Below are positions 8,402 through 17,112 of a stretch of 64,000 bases of DNA, piece after piece. Position 1 is the first letter of the stretch; each line of letters starts with the position of its first letter. The notes beneath the pieces were generated by a model. It was not told the origin of the DNA. It worked only from the letters and a program-made list of their open reading frames with translations, and did not search any database. The stretch covers positions 35,805 to 99,804 of the forward strand of contig JBBDHV010000035.1 in assembly GCA_040880725.1 (NCBI GenBank). Reading direction: 5' to 3'. The stretch comes from DATHWB01 sp040880725 (lineage in GTDB: Bacteria > Actinomycetota > Acidimicrobiia > Spongiisociales > ZC4RG35). Position numbers and translations under genes: made by a program.

Positions 8402-8793
8402 CCACAGCCCCACGGACGGGGCGTCTCACCGAACCGCTGATGGTCGGAGCAATCGGGGCCGCGGCTCTCATCGCAATCGACCCCCCCGACGAAGGCATCC
8501 CGTGGTGTCCCTCGGCCCTGATGTTCGGCGTGGCCTGCCCGTTGTGCGGCCTGACCCGGGGAGTGGCTCGGTTCGTGCGGGGCGACATCGCCTCGTCGAT
8601 CGGCTTTCACCCGATGGCGTGGCTCGTGTTTGGTGTGGTGGCTCTGGCTTGGGGCGCCTGGTTCGGACGCCGCGCCGGGTGGTGGACGTGGCGATCACCA
8701 ATCGTCGAGAAGTGGATCCTTGCGGTACTCGGCATCGGTCTCGTCGCCGCGTGGGCGGTGCGCGCCGTCGCTGGCACGCTGCCATCGATCTAG
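8398..8793 (+). CDS. DUF2752 membrane protein
   Basis: A 131-residue protein with three hydrophobic segments. The central motif CPLCGLTRG, here preceded by FGVAC, is the defining DUF2752 signature, a conserved Cys-rich turn at a membrane boundary. The function of the family is unknown. The GTG start overlaps the chorismate mutase stop (GTGA), indicating co-translation. Confidence 0.85.
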   Translation: MTTAPRTGRLTEPLMVGAIGAAALIAIDPPDEGIPWCPSALMFGVACPLCGLTRGVARFVRGDIASSIGFHPMAWLVFGVVALAWGAWFGRRAGWWTWRSPIVEKWILAVLGIGLVAAWAVRAVAGTLPSI

Positions 8794-8822
8794 CGGGCGC
8801 GCGACGATCCGAGGTCGGATCA

Positions 8823-9908
8823 TCATCGAATGACCAGCTCGGGATGGGTACGCACTCGTGGTTTCTTCGCCACGACCGCATCTGCCAGCGTCTCGAAAGC
8901 AGCAGCGGATTCGGACTTTGGAGCCGCCACGGAAACAGGGTCCCCGCTATCGGCACCCTCACGCATGGCCGGAAGCAGCGGAATGCGGGCCATGAGGGGA
9001 ACGCCGAGGTCGTCCGCCAGCGCCTGACCGCCCCCGGCGCCGAAAATCTCGTATTGCTTCGCGTCGTCGCCGGTGAACCACGACATGTTCTCGACGACGC
9101 CCATCACCTCTTGGTTCACCTGGGCGGCCATGAGTGCCGCTCGCTTGGCGACCCGCTGCGCCGTCGGCTGCGGGGTGGTGACGAGGAGCACCTGGGCGCG
9201 CGGGAGGAACTGTGACATCGAGATCGCGATGTCGCCGGTTCCGGGCGGCATGTCGACGATCAGGAACTCGGGGTCGTCCCACCACACGTCCTGCAGGAAC
9301 TGCTCGATCGCCTTGTGCAGCATCGGGCCACGCCAGATGACGGCTTTGTCGTCAGGAACGAAGTAGTCCATGGACATGGCCTTCACCCCGTGGGCGACGG
9401 GTGGGACGATCGACTGCTCGATGACGATGGGGGGGTCGGAGATCCCGAGCATGCGGGGGATGGAGAATCCCCAAATGTCGCCGTCGATGACGCCGACTGA
9501 GTGGCCCTTTCCGACGAGCGACACGGCCAGGTTCGTCGTGACCGACGACTTTCCCACGCCACCTTTTCCCGACGAGACCGCGATCACCCTGGTCCGTGAA
9601 CCCGTTTCGCCCACACGCGGGGGCGCTCCCTCGCGCAAACCGGACATCATGGCTTCGCGACCGGCGTCATCCATGACTTCGACCGTGATCTCGGCGTCGC
9701 TTCCCACGCCATCGAGGGCGAGCTGAATCCGGGACTTCAGCTCGTCGATGACGGGATAGTTGGGAACGGGCACGGCGACGGTCAGCTTGTCGCTGCCGAG
9801 CCGGCGCTTCTCGGCGATCGACACCATCTGCAGATCGCCGAGACACCGGCCGAGAAGCGGGTCCTCGACCGCTTCGATCGCCGCTCGTAGCCCGTTGTCG
9901 TCCGCCAT
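8823..9908 (-). CDS. mrp: Mrp/ApbC-type Fe-S cluster carrier ATPase
   Basis: A 361-residue protein with an N-terminal MIP18/DUF59 domain (about residues 5-80) and a P-loop domain. The deviant Walker A SSGKGGVGKSS lies near residue 111 and a Walker B-like VDMPPGTGD near residue 219. Mrp proteins hold and pass on Fe-S clusters. The usual C-terminal CxxC, which would fall in ENMSWFTGDDAKQYEIFGAGGG, is absent, so cluster binding by that site is not supported. The gene is divergent from a four-Cys SufR-like regulator with a shared 53-bp promoter region. The ATG is preceded by GTAGGGG, a fair ribosome site. Confidence 0.9.
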   Translation of the reverse strand: MADDNGLRAAIEAVEDPLLGRCLGDLQMVSIAEKRRLGSDKLTVAVPVPNYPVIDELKSRIQLALDGVGSDAEITVEVMDDAGREAMMSGLREGAPPRVGETGSRTRVIAVSSGKGGVGKSSVTTNLAVSLVGKGHSVGVIDGDIWGFSIPRMLGISDPPIVIEQSIVPPVAHGVKAMSMDYFVPDDKAVIWRGPMLHKAIEQFLQDVWWDDPEFLIVDMPPGTGDIAISMSQFLPRAQVLLVTTPQPTAQRVAKRAALMAAQVNQEVMGVVENMSWFTGDDAKQYEIFGAGGGQALADDLGVPLMARIPLLPAMREGADSGDPVSVAAPKSESAAAFETLADAVVAKKPRVRTHPELVIR

Positions 9909-9945
9909 ATTTCCCCTACCGTGATCGTGTTTGGAACTGGCCCGG

Positions 9946-9955
9946 AACTATAGTT
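9946..9955. promoter_or_regulatory. Perfect palindrome that doubles as back-to-back -10 elements
   Basis: AACTATAGTT is a 10-bp perfect palindrome containing TATAGT on both strands. For the plus-strand regulator it ends 6 bases before the GTG at 9962, so that message would be leaderless. For mrp on the minus strand it lies 38 bases before the ATG. The palindrome may also be an operator for the adjacent regulator; this is inference. Confidence 0.5.
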
Positions 9956-9961
9956 TTTGGG

Positions 9962-10696
9962 GTGCCGCAACCCATTTCCGCCGAATCCCGTCAGCTCGAT
10001 CGCACGATCGGTGACCTGACGTCGGCGTTGGGTGACCCCACCCGCCGAGCCATCTTCATCGCTGTTCGCGAGTCCGGTGACCCTATGACGAGCAGCGATG
10101 TCGCCATCCTGTTCGGCATCCACGCCAACGTGGCCCGTCACCATCTGGACAAGCTCGCTGCGGACGGGTACCTGCGCATCTCGCACCGCCGCCAGAACGG
10201 TCGCACCGGCCCGGGAGCGGGACGTCCCGCCAAGTGCTACGAGTCGACCTCGAAAGAGATCGACCTGCATTTCCCGAGCCGTCGCGCCGACGTCCTCATC
10301 GAACTGTTGCTCCGCATCGTCGCCAAAGCCGGTGTCGAGGACCTCCCGTCGGTCGCCGAAGCCGTGGGCAGGGAGTACGGGCGGGAGATCGCGTCGGAGA
10401 TCGGATCTCCGGACGAACGGGGCTACGACGAAGCGGTCAAGGCCGTCGCCGAGGCAATGACCGGCGTCGGGTTCCACATGTCGCCCGACCTCGACGGACA
10501 CCGCCTCCTCACCTCCTTCTGCCCGTTCGGTGACGCAGCCACCGGCCACCCCGACGTCGTCTGCTCCCTCGACCGGGGAATGGTCGGCGGTCTCTTCGAA
10601 TTGTTGAGCCAGGGCTGCGAACCGATCCTGCATCCGGCTCCGGCCGACGGCGACACCTGCATCACCGAAGTCCCCGTCTCCATCACCTCCCGCTGA
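9962..10696 (+). CDS. Winged-helix regulator with four C-terminal Cys, SufR-like
   Basis: A 244-residue protein. Residues 10-90 form a winged helix-turn-helix of the ArsR/DeoR type: LGDPTRRAIF, then TSSDVAILFGIHANVARHHLDKLAADGYL, then a basic wing with GPGAGRPAKCYE. The C-terminal part has four cysteines spaced C-x13-C-x17-C-x13-C (SFCPFGD through DTCITEV). This resembles SufR-type regulators, which sense Fe-S clusters through C-terminal cysteines, although the spacing is not identical to what I recall for cyanobacterial SufR. It is divergent from mrp, an Fe-S carrier gene, which supports the reading. The GTG start lies 6 bases after a -10-like element, so the message is probably leaderless. 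Confidence 0.75.
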   Translation: MPQPISAESRQLDRTIGDLTSALGDPTRRAIFIAVRESGDPMTSSDVAILFGIHANVARHHLDKLAADGYLRISHRRQNGRTGPGAGRPAKCYESTSKEIDLHFPSRRADVLIELLLRIVAKAGVEDLPSVAEAVGREYGREIASEIGSPDERGYDEAVKAVAEAMTGVGFHMSPDLDGHRLLTSFCPFGDAATGHPDVVCSLDRGMVGGLFELLSQGCEPILHPAPADGDTCITEVPVSITSR

Positions 10697-10778
10697 ACCC
10701 TGGGCCTCCGAGGCACCAGAGGTGCCTGGCGAACCCTGGGTTCGGGGGAACTCAGAGTGCCCTGAGAGCCCAGGGTTC
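10695..10778. repeat. Structured intergenic repeat, copy 2
   Basis: An 11-bp outer inverted repeat (GAACCCTGGGC at 10695-10705 with 10768-10778) encloses a 7-bp hairpin (10711-10717 with 10721-10727), a central palindrome CGAACCCTGGGTTCG (10730-10744) and a 5-bp hairpin (10751-10755 with 10762-10766). The order of parts equals that of copy 1 at 2031-2115, with different inner stems. In the outer stem a G/C pair in copy 1 is a C/G pair here, a compensatory change. It overlaps the stop codon of the SufR-like gene and ends 66 bases before acnA. Confidence 0.8.
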
Positions 10779-10844
10779 GTCGAGCTTCGGGGGATCTGTC
10801 AGGCCCGTAGACTCGGGGGAGAGACACCGAAAGGGCCGCAGCTG

Positions 10845-13559
10845 ATGACTTCCGCACACCCGACCGTCGACACCCCGCTCGGCGAGCGCAGGATCGCGTC
10901 ACTCGCCACTGCCGGCGACGTCGACCACCTGCCGTACAGCATCAAAGTCCTCCTGGAAGCCGCCATCCGCAACGAGGACGGCCTGGCGGTCACTGCCCAG
11001 GACATCGCCACCATCGCCGCCTACGACGCTCGCAACGTGGGCGAGACCGAAATCCCTTTCATCCCCGGACGCGTCGTCCTCCAGGACTTCACCGGGGTGC
11101 CGGCCGTCGTCGACCTGGCGGCGATGCGCGCCGCCATCGTCCGCATGACCGGCGACCCGGACTCCGCCGACAAGGTCAATCCGGGGGTCCCCTGCGACCT
11201 CGTCGTCGACCACTCGGTACAGGTCGATGCCTTCAACCGGCCCGACGCCCTCCTGATCAACAGCCGCAAGGAGTTCGAGCGCAACCAGGAACGCTACGAG
11301 TTCCTGAAGTGGGGCCAGTCGGCGTTCCGCAACTTCCGGGTCGTCCCTCCCGCCACCGGCATCGTCCACCAGGTCAACCTCGAATACCTGGCGAAGGTCG
11401 TCTGGGACGACGGCACGTGGCTGTATCCGGATTCGTTGGTTGGGACCGACAGCCACACGACCATGATCAACGGACTCGGAGTGGTCGGATGGGGTGTGGG
11501 CGGGATCGAAGCCGAGGCCGCCATGCTCGGACAGGCCATCTCGATGCTCCTCCCCGAGGTCGTGGGCTTCCGGCTCACCGGGCGCCTGGCTGAGGGGGCG
11601 ACCGCCACCGACCTGGTGCTCAGGGTCACCCAGATGCTGCGCGAGCACGGGGTTGTCGGCAAGTTCGTGGAGTTCCACGGTTCGGGCCTCGACGACATGC
11701 CGATCGCCAACCGGGCGACCATCGCCAACATGGCTCCCGAGTACGGAGCCACCGTGGGGTTCTTTCCCGTTGACGACCAGACCCTGCGCTACATGCGTCT
11801 CACCGGACGACCCGACCATCTCATCGAGGCCGTCGGCATGTACTACCGCTCCCAGGGCATGTGGCGCGACGACTCCCGGGACATCGTGTACTCGGCGAAT
11901 CTCGAACTCGACATGTCGACCGTGGAACCCTCCCTCGCCGGGCCCAAGCGCCCCCAGGACCGCATCTCCCTCTCGGCCATGAAGAGTCAATGGCAGCGGG
12001 ACCTCGCCAATACCTTCGACAAGGCGTCTGGCGCCGCCACCGGCACCGCGGCGGCAATGACCGACGAGGGCGGGCCGACCAACGACCATCTGGGTCAGAT
12101 CTCCCAGGTCGAAGTCACCTACGACGGCCAGACGTTCGAACTCGAAGACGGCGACGTCGTCATCGCCGCGATCACGTCGTGCACCAACACGTCGAATCCC
12201 GACGTCATGGTCGCGGCCGGTCTCGTCGCGAGGAAGGCGCGCGAGCGCGGGCTGAACAGGCAACCGTGGGTCAAGACATCACTGGCTCCCGGTTCCAAGG
12301 TCGTCACCGAGTACCTGACCTCGGCAGGCCTGCTCGACGACCTCGAAGCGACAGGCTTTTACAACGTCGGCTACGGCTGCACGACCTGCATCGGGAACTC
12401 GGGGCCGCTCCCCGACGAGATCTCGGTTGCGATCAACGCCAACGATCTGGTCGCCACGTCGGTGCTGTCCGGGAACCGCAACTTCGAAGGACGGATCTCG
12501 CCTGATGTGAAGGCGAACTACCTCGCATCGCCTCCGCTGGTCGTTGCGTACGCGCTGAAGGGCACGGTGGCTTGGGATCCGGTGACCGAACCCATCGGCA
12601 CCGACCGCGATGGCCAGGACGTCTTTCTCGCAGACCTGTGGCCCACCCAGGCGGAGATCTCCGCCATCGTCGGCGAACACGTCACGAAGCGCCAGTTCAC
12701 CGAGCGTTACGCCGACGTGTTCAGCGGCGCCGAGGAGTGGCAGTCGATCGACACCAGCGGGGGCGCCCTCTACGAATGGAACGAGGACTCGACCTACGTC
12801 CAGGAACCGCCGTTCTTCCTCGACCTCAAGCCCGAACTCGAGCCGATTCAGCCGATCGCCGGAGCCCGGGTCCTCGCCAAGCTCGGCGACTCCGTCACCA
12901 CCGACCACATCTCGCCGGCCGGTTCCATCAAGGTCGACTCGCCGGCCGGTTCGTACCTCATCTCGAAGGGTGTCCAGCCGGCGATGTTCAACTCCTACGG
13001 TTCTCGCCGCGGCAACGATCGGGTGATGACCCGCGGGACGTTCGCCAACATCCGCGTGCGCAACCAACTCGCTCCGGGTACCGAAGGCGGCGTCACGGTG
13101 GATTGGACCGACGGCGCGGTCAAGCCGATCTTCGACGCGGCGATGAACGCCCGCGACGCCGGGATCCCGCTCATCGTGCTTGCGGGTGACGACTACGGGA
13201 TGGGGTCGTCCCGCGACTGGGCGGCCAAAGGCACTTTCCTCCTCGGGGCGAAGGCGGTGATCGCCGCGTCCTTCGAACGGATCCACCGTTCCAACCTCGT
13301 CATGATGGGTGTGCTCCCTCTCCAGTTCGCCGACGGCGTGAATGCCGACACACTCGGGTTGGACGGAACGGAGACCTACGCCATCGCAGTCGACGACGCC
13401 CTCGTGCCCCGTCAGACCATCACGGTCACGGCCACGCGGTCGGACGGTTCGGTCGTGTCATTCGACACCATCGCCCGAGTCGACACCCCGATCGAGGTCG
13501 ACTACCTCCGGAACGGCGGCATCCTTCACTACGTGCTCAGGGACATGGCACGCGCCTGA
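10845..13559 (+). CDS. acnA: Aconitate hydratase A
   Basis: A 904-residue protein of the AcnA/IRP1 type, the expected length. The start chosen is the ATG at 10845 (MTSAHPTVDTPLGERR); extension to the GTG at 10722 would run through the structured repeat. The three cysteines that bind the [4Fe-4S] cluster are visible in ITSCTNTSNPD and GYGCTTCIGNSG. The C-terminal swivel domain includes GDDYGMGSSRDWAAKG, with the catalytic Ser and Arg. It interconverts citrate and isocitrate in the TCA cycle. The upstream neighbour is an Fe-S-type regulator, so regulation by cluster status is plausible but not shown. Confidence 0.95.
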   Translation: MTSAHPTVDTPLGERRIASLATAGDVDHLPYSIKVLLEAAIRNEDGLAVTAQDIATIAAYDARNVGETEIPFIPGRVVLQDFTGVPAVVDLAAMRAAIVRMTGDPDSADKVNPGVPCDLVVDHSVQVDAFNRPDALLINSRKEFERNQERYEFLKWGQSAFRNFRVVPPATGIVHQVNLEYLAKVVWDDGTWLYPDSLVGTDSHTTMINGLGVVGWGVGGIEAEAAMLGQAISMLLPEVVGFRLTGRLAEGATATDLVLRVTQMLREHGVVGKFVEFHGSGLDDMPIANRATIANMAPEYGATVGFFPVDDQTLRYMRLTGRPDHLIEAVGMYYRSQGMWRDDSRDIVYSANLELDMSTVEPSLAGPKRPQDRISLSAMKSQWQRDLANTFDKASGAATGTAAAMTDEGGPTNDHLGQISQVEVTYDGQTFELEDGDVVIAAITSCTNTSNPDVMVAAGLVARKARERGLNRQPWVKTSLAPGSKVVTEYLTSAGLLDDLEATGFYNVGYGCTTCIGNSGPLPDEISVAINANDLVATSVLSGNRNFEGRISPDVKANYLASPPLVVAYALKGTVAWDPVTEPIGTDRDGQDVFLADLWPTQAEISAIVGEHVTKRQFTERYADVFSGAEEWQSIDTSGGALYEWNEDSTYVQEPPFFLDLKPELEPIQPIAGARVLAKLGDSVTTDHISPAGSIKVDSPAGSYLISKGVQPAMFNSYGSRRGNDRVMTRGTFANIRVRNQLAPGTEGGVTVDWTDGAVKPIFDAAMNARDAGIPLIVLAGDDYGMGSSRDWAAKGTFLLGAKAVIAASFERIHRSNLVMMGVLPLQFADGVNADTLGLDGTETYAIAVDDALVPRQTITVTATRSDGSVVSFDTIARVDTPIEVDYLRNGGILHYVLRDMARA

Positions 13560-13576
13560 GCGACCGGCTCCGGGAT

Positions 13577-13861
13577 TCACGAACGGGCGTCGGCCTCTTC
13601 GTCTTCGACATCGTCGGCGCCGACAGGGTTCGCCCTGATGGCTTCGAAGATCTCGTCGCGGAAGAACTTGAAGGTTCTGCCACCGGGGAGCTTGTAGGCG
13701 GGAAGCCGGCCCTCGCGGGCGTATTTGCGCACCATCTGCACGTTCATCCCGAGGAGGTCGGCGACCTGGGCGGCGTCCAGAATGGGAGGGAGGTCATCGC
13801 GTCCGTCGGTCATCGCCGGACTCGGATTGGGCGGTGGGGCGTTCTCATCATTTCTCGCCAT
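13577..13861 (-). CDS. BldC-like MerR/excisionase-type DNA-binding protein
   Basis: A 94-residue protein. After a Pro-rich tail of about 25 residues comes a winged helix: LDAAQVADLLGMNVQMVRKYAREGRLPAYKLPGGRTFKFFRDEI, the arrangement of the helix_turn_helix_17 family that includes BldC and phage excisionases. An acidic tail follows. With no phage or integrase genes nearby, a chromosomal BldC-like regulator is more likely than an excisionase. It is divergent from the proteasome activator gene with a 71-bp gap and convergent with acnA. Confidence 0.8.
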   Translation of the reverse strand: MARNDENAPPPNPSPAMTDGRDDLPPILDAAQVADLLGMNVQMVRKYAREGRLPAYKLPGGRTFKFFRDEIFEAIRANPVGADDVEDEEADARS

Positions 13862-13932
13862 TCGTCGCTATCTGACGTTGTTCGAGGATAGCCGTCGGCG
13901 CGGAGTCCACCAGGCAATCTAGGCTGGCTGAC

Positions 13933-14421
13933 ATGACCCAACCGATCCGACCCGACTCCGTCGAGAACCCACAGGACGAACCGGCGGAGACCCGACAGCG
14001 GACTGACAGCGCCGCCATGGTTTCCGAGCCGACGAAGATCATCCGCATCGCCTCGATGACGCGGGCACTTCTGGAGGAAGCCCGCTCGGCCGGACTCGAC
14101 GAGAGGGGCCGCAAGAAGCTCACCGAGATCCACGACCGATCCCTGGCCGAACTGCGTGAGGTCCTCTCCGACGAATTGCTCGAGGAGTTCGACGAGGTCT
14201 TCGAACCCGTGCGTTCCGAAGAGGTGCCGTCCGAGTCCGTGCTCCGCATCGTCCAAGCCCAGCTGATCGGATGGCTCGAGGGGCTGTTCCACGGTATCCA
14301 GGCATCCCTCGCGAGCCAGCAGATGGCGGCCCAGGCCCAACTCGCTCAGATGCAGCAGCGAAAGCTCGAGCGTCCTCGCGACGATCCCGACCCCGGTGAC
14401 CAGACCGGTCTCTACCTCTGA
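13933..14421 (+). CDS. bpa: Bacterial proteasome activator Bpa (PafE, DUF2587)
   Basis: A 162-residue protein matching Bpa/PafE. After an acidic disordered N-terminus (about 35 residues) the core KIIRIASMTRALLEEARSAGLD and a long helical region with EVLSDELLEEFDEVF follow. The C-terminus ends TGLYL, a hydrophobic-Tyr-X tail like the GQYL tail that docks on the 20S proteasome alpha ring. Bpa forms a dodecameric ring that opens the proteasome gate without ATP. Its presence implies a 20S proteasome elsewhere in the genome and supports the actinobacterial assignment. The 3' end overlaps the ClC gene tail-to-tail by 10 bases. Confidence 0.92.
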   Translation: MTQPIRPDSVENPQDEPAETRQRTDSAAMVSEPTKIIRIASMTRALLEEARSAGLDERGRKKLTEIHDRSLAELREVLSDELLEEFDEVFEPVRSEEVPSESVLRIVQAQLIGWLEGLFHGIQASLASQQMAAQAQLAQMQQRKLERPRDDPDPGDQTGLYL

Positions 14422-16499
14422 TCGGACTCGTCGGCCACGTCGGGATCCGGCGGCGGCGGCGACAAAAGAATTTCGGCCGTAGCCTCCTCCGCACCTGCGT
14501 TGAGGCGTTCGATCATGCGCTCTCGTGATGACTCGGTCCCGAAGGCGGTGATGACGTCGTTCGCACGAAGAACGGTCGAACCCCCCGGCACGAGCACGTC
14601 GGTGTCCCTGCGAACCGACACGAGCGTCGATCCTTCCGGCCAGCGCACCTCGCGCACGGCCTTGCCGTCGGCGATCGAACCCAAGGGGATACGGAATTCG
14701 TAGTAGTTCGCACGCGGGTCGACCCGCTGGCGGAGGCGGTCACGTTCGAGGGCATGGTCCGTTTCGGACCCCAACGCCTGGTGATAGGCCCGCACGGCGT
14801 CCTCGCGACGAAAGAACCCCACGAGTCGCCCGGAGTCGTCCTCGGACACGACGGGTAGCCGGCCGACGCCGAGTACCGCGAGTCGAACCAGGGCCTGGGA
14901 CACCGGCGTCATCGGCCCGACAGTCACCGGAGACGGAGTCATCGCATCAGCCACCGTGCGCTCCACCGAGGGCCCGCCGGCCAGGCTGACGTCGGTCACC
15001 GTGATGATTCCGACGAGGCCCTCGGTGGGATCGATGACCGGGAGGCCGTGGTAGCGGTGCGAGTCCATCAGACGGCTCACCTCGATGAGACTCATGCCGG
15101 GCTCCGCCACCACCGGTGGCATCGAGGCGACCTGGCCAACGGTCACCGTGTCGAGAAGATCCACCTGACCGCTCGGGCGCATGGTGATGCCCCGCCTCGT
15201 GAGCGGCATGGTGTACACGCTCTCGGGATGGACCCTGTCCGCAACGAAGGTGGCGAAGGTCGCCGAGAGCATGAGCGGGAGGATCAGTTGGTAGTCCCGG
15301 GCGCCCGTCACCTCGAAGACGATGATGATGGCCGTCAGCGGGGCTCGGGCCACCGCCGCGAAGACCGTGGCCATGCCCACGACTGCGAACGCGCCCGGCT
15401 TGATGACGGTCGCGGTCCAGAAACGACTCATGAACTCGGCGTAGCCGGCTCCCAGCGTCGCCCCGATGAACAGCGAGGGCATGAAGGCTCCCCCTGACCC
15501 CCCCGCCGCGATCGTCAGCGTCGTCGCGACGATCTTGCCGATGCACAGAATGGCGAGGAGCGACAGGGCGAAGGTGTCGACGCCGAGTCCCTCACCGAAC
15601 GCCTGCAGTTCGAGGAGCTCGCCCACGAATTCCTGGCCGGTCCCCAGCAGCCTCGGCTCGAACATCCCGATCAGGGCGACTGTCAACCCGAGTCCGATGG
15701 GTCGTAACCATGCGGGGCGGGCCCGCGCGTCGCTCAGCACCTCGACCTTGTCGAGCAGTCGCAGAAAGAGGTAGGCGGCGACGACTGCCAATACCGCCAG
15801 CCCGCCGTACAGCAACAGTTCGGAGGGACCGCCCAATTCGTAGGTCGCTCCCTGCAGGATCTCGCTCTCGGGAACGAGCGAACGGAACATGACGGCGGCC
15901 GAAATGGATGCCAGGACGACGGCGGACATGTGCCGCACCGCGAAGGATCCGAGCACCACTTCGAGACCGAACAGCATCCCGGCAATCGGCGCGTTGAACG
16001 ACGCGCCGATGGCGGCGGCCGCGCCGGCTGCGACGAGGCTGCGCACATAGTCCTCCCCGAGGCCGAATCGTCTCGATACCGACGATCCGATCGCGCCCCC
16101 GATCTGGACCATCGGCCCTTCCCGACCGGCCGAGCCTCCGCCTCCGAGCGTGAGGGCCGTGGCGAGAATCTTCAACGGGATCGACTTGGTCGACATGTAG
16201 CCGGCGTTCACGGCCAGCGCCGCAGACACCTCCGGGACGCCGTCTCCTGCAATCTCCCTGGCGAACTTCCTCGCGAGCCACCAGGCCGCGAAGATTCCCG
16301 CCGGTACCGACACGAGAACGAACCAGTCCGAGGCGTCGCCAAAGCCGTCCCCCAGGTAGTGGAAGATCTGCTCGACGGCCTCGAGCACCCAGATGAGGGC
16401 CGCCGCCGCGAACCCCACCACGACGCCGACCAGGATCGAGACGACGAGAAAGCCCGTATCCGCCTGCTCGCGGAGCTTGCTCAGAATCCGTTCGATCAT
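14412..16499 (-). CDS. ClC-type chloride channel/antiporter with CBS pair and TrkA-C domain
   Basis: A 695-residue protein from the ATG at 16499 (MIERILSK). A GTG at 16553 would add 18 basic residues. Selectivity-filter motifs are GDGVPEV (for GSGIPEV), GREGPMVQIGG with the gating Glu retained, and GSGGAFMPSLFIGA. The kept gating Glu allows, but does not prove, Cl-/H+ exchange. After about ten membrane segments comes a CBS pair (roughly 455-570), then an RCK_C/TrkA-C domain (about 600-675, with EFRIPLGSIADGKAV) that may bind a nucleotide or other ligand. Confidence 0.92.
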   Translation of the reverse strand: MIERILSKLREQADTGFLVVSILVGVVVGFAAAALIWVLEAVEQIFHYLGDGFGDASDWFVLVSVPAGIFAAWWLARKFAREIAGDGVPEVSAALAVNAGYMSTKSIPLKILATALTLGGGGSAGREGPMVQIGGAIGSSVSRRFGLGEDYVRSLVAAGAAAAIGASFNAPIAGMLFGLEVVLGSFAVRHMSAVVLASISAAVMFRSLVPESEILQGATYELGGPSELLLYGGLAVLAVVAAYLFLRLLDKVEVLSDARARPAWLRPIGLGLTVALIGMFEPRLLGTGQEFVGELLELQAFGEGLGVDTFALSLLAILCIGKIVATTLTIAAGGSGGAFMPSLFIGATLGAGYAEFMSRFWTATVIKPGAFAVVGMATVFAAVARAPLTAIIIVFEVTGARDYQLILPLMLSATFATFVADRVHPESVYTMPLTRRGITMRPSGQVDLLDTVTVGQVASMPPVVAEPGMSLIEVSRLMDSHRYHGLPVIDPTEGLVGIITVTDVSLAGGPSVERTVADAMTPSPVTVGPMTPVSQALVRLAVLGVGRLPVVSEDDSGRLVGFFRREDAVRAYHQALGSETDHALERDRLRQRVDPRANYYEFRIPLGSIADGKAVREVRWPEGSTLVSVRRDTDVLVPGGSTVLRANDVITAFGTESSRERMIERLNAGAEEATAEILLSPPPPDPDVADESDQR

Positions 16500-16641
16500 G
16501 CGTCGACCGATTGGGGCCGAAAGACCCCGAGACCCGGCACGGCCGCGACGCACATCAGGGAAGCGTGGGCGGGAACGACGACCGGTTTCATTGCGCGCAG
16601 GATACGAGCAAGAACCCGACGGGCCGGATACCTTGGCGACA

Positions 16642-17112
16642 ATGCCGCTTCATCCCGCGCTCGACACCGTCCAATTCCTCATCGGAACCTGGCGAGGAGA
16701 AGGCTCTGGCCGATATCCGACGATCGCACCGTTCGACTACCTCGAGGAGATTTCGTTCGTCCCCGGACCCGGGAAACCGTTTCTCGCCTACTCCCAACGC
16801 ACGTGGCGGGCAGGGTCCAACGACCCGCTGCATTCCGAGTCGGGATTTCTTCGAGCCCTCGGATCCGAGGAGGTGGAGCTCGTGATCTCCCAACCGACCG
16901 GGATCGTCGAAGTCCATGTCGGCACCGTTCGCGACACCACGGTCACCCTGCAGGGCTCCGCCTTCACGACACCGACAGCTCGGCCGGTGTCTGCGACGAC
17001 CAGGGTGATCGAGGTCGCCGCCGGCACGCTCCGCTACGAGCTGGCAATGGAGGCCGTGGACCAGCCTCTGCAGCACCATCTGTCCGCCACCCTCACACAC
17101 GTCGCAGACTGA
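16642..17112 (+). CDS. Nitrobindin-like heme-binding beta-barrel protein
   Basis: A 156-residue protein beginning MPLHPALDTVQFLIGTWRGEG. The GTWRGEGSGRYPTI motif and the closing HHLSATLTH are characteristic of nitrobindin (THAP4-like, formerly DUF1794), in which the C-terminal His binds heme iron. The family forms a ten-stranded barrel that binds heme in the ferric state and reacts with nitric oxide or peroxynitrite. The start is the ATG at 16642, since longer reading enters the ClC promoter region on the other strand. The end overlaps the DUF5522 gene tail-to-tail by 20 bases. Confidence 0.88.
   Translation: MPLHPALDTVQFLIGTWRGEGSGRYPTIAPFDYLEEISFVPGPGKPFLAYSQRTWRAGSNDPLHSESGFLRALGSEEVELVISQPTGIVEVHVGTVRDTTVTLQGSAFTTPTARPVSATTRVIEVAAGTLRYELAMEAVDQPLQHHLSATLTHVAD

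Noticed and set aside
13577..13861. Reading the BldC-like protein as a phage excisionase
   Set aside because: No integrase, attachment-site repeats or phage genes lie nearby; the neighbours are aconitase and Bpa, consistent with a chromosomal regulator.
16393..16641. N-terminal extension of the nitrobindin gene into the ClC gene
   Set aside because: The extension would be an Arg-rich, low-complexity frame antisense to ClC; nitrobindin proteins begin near the LIGTW motif.
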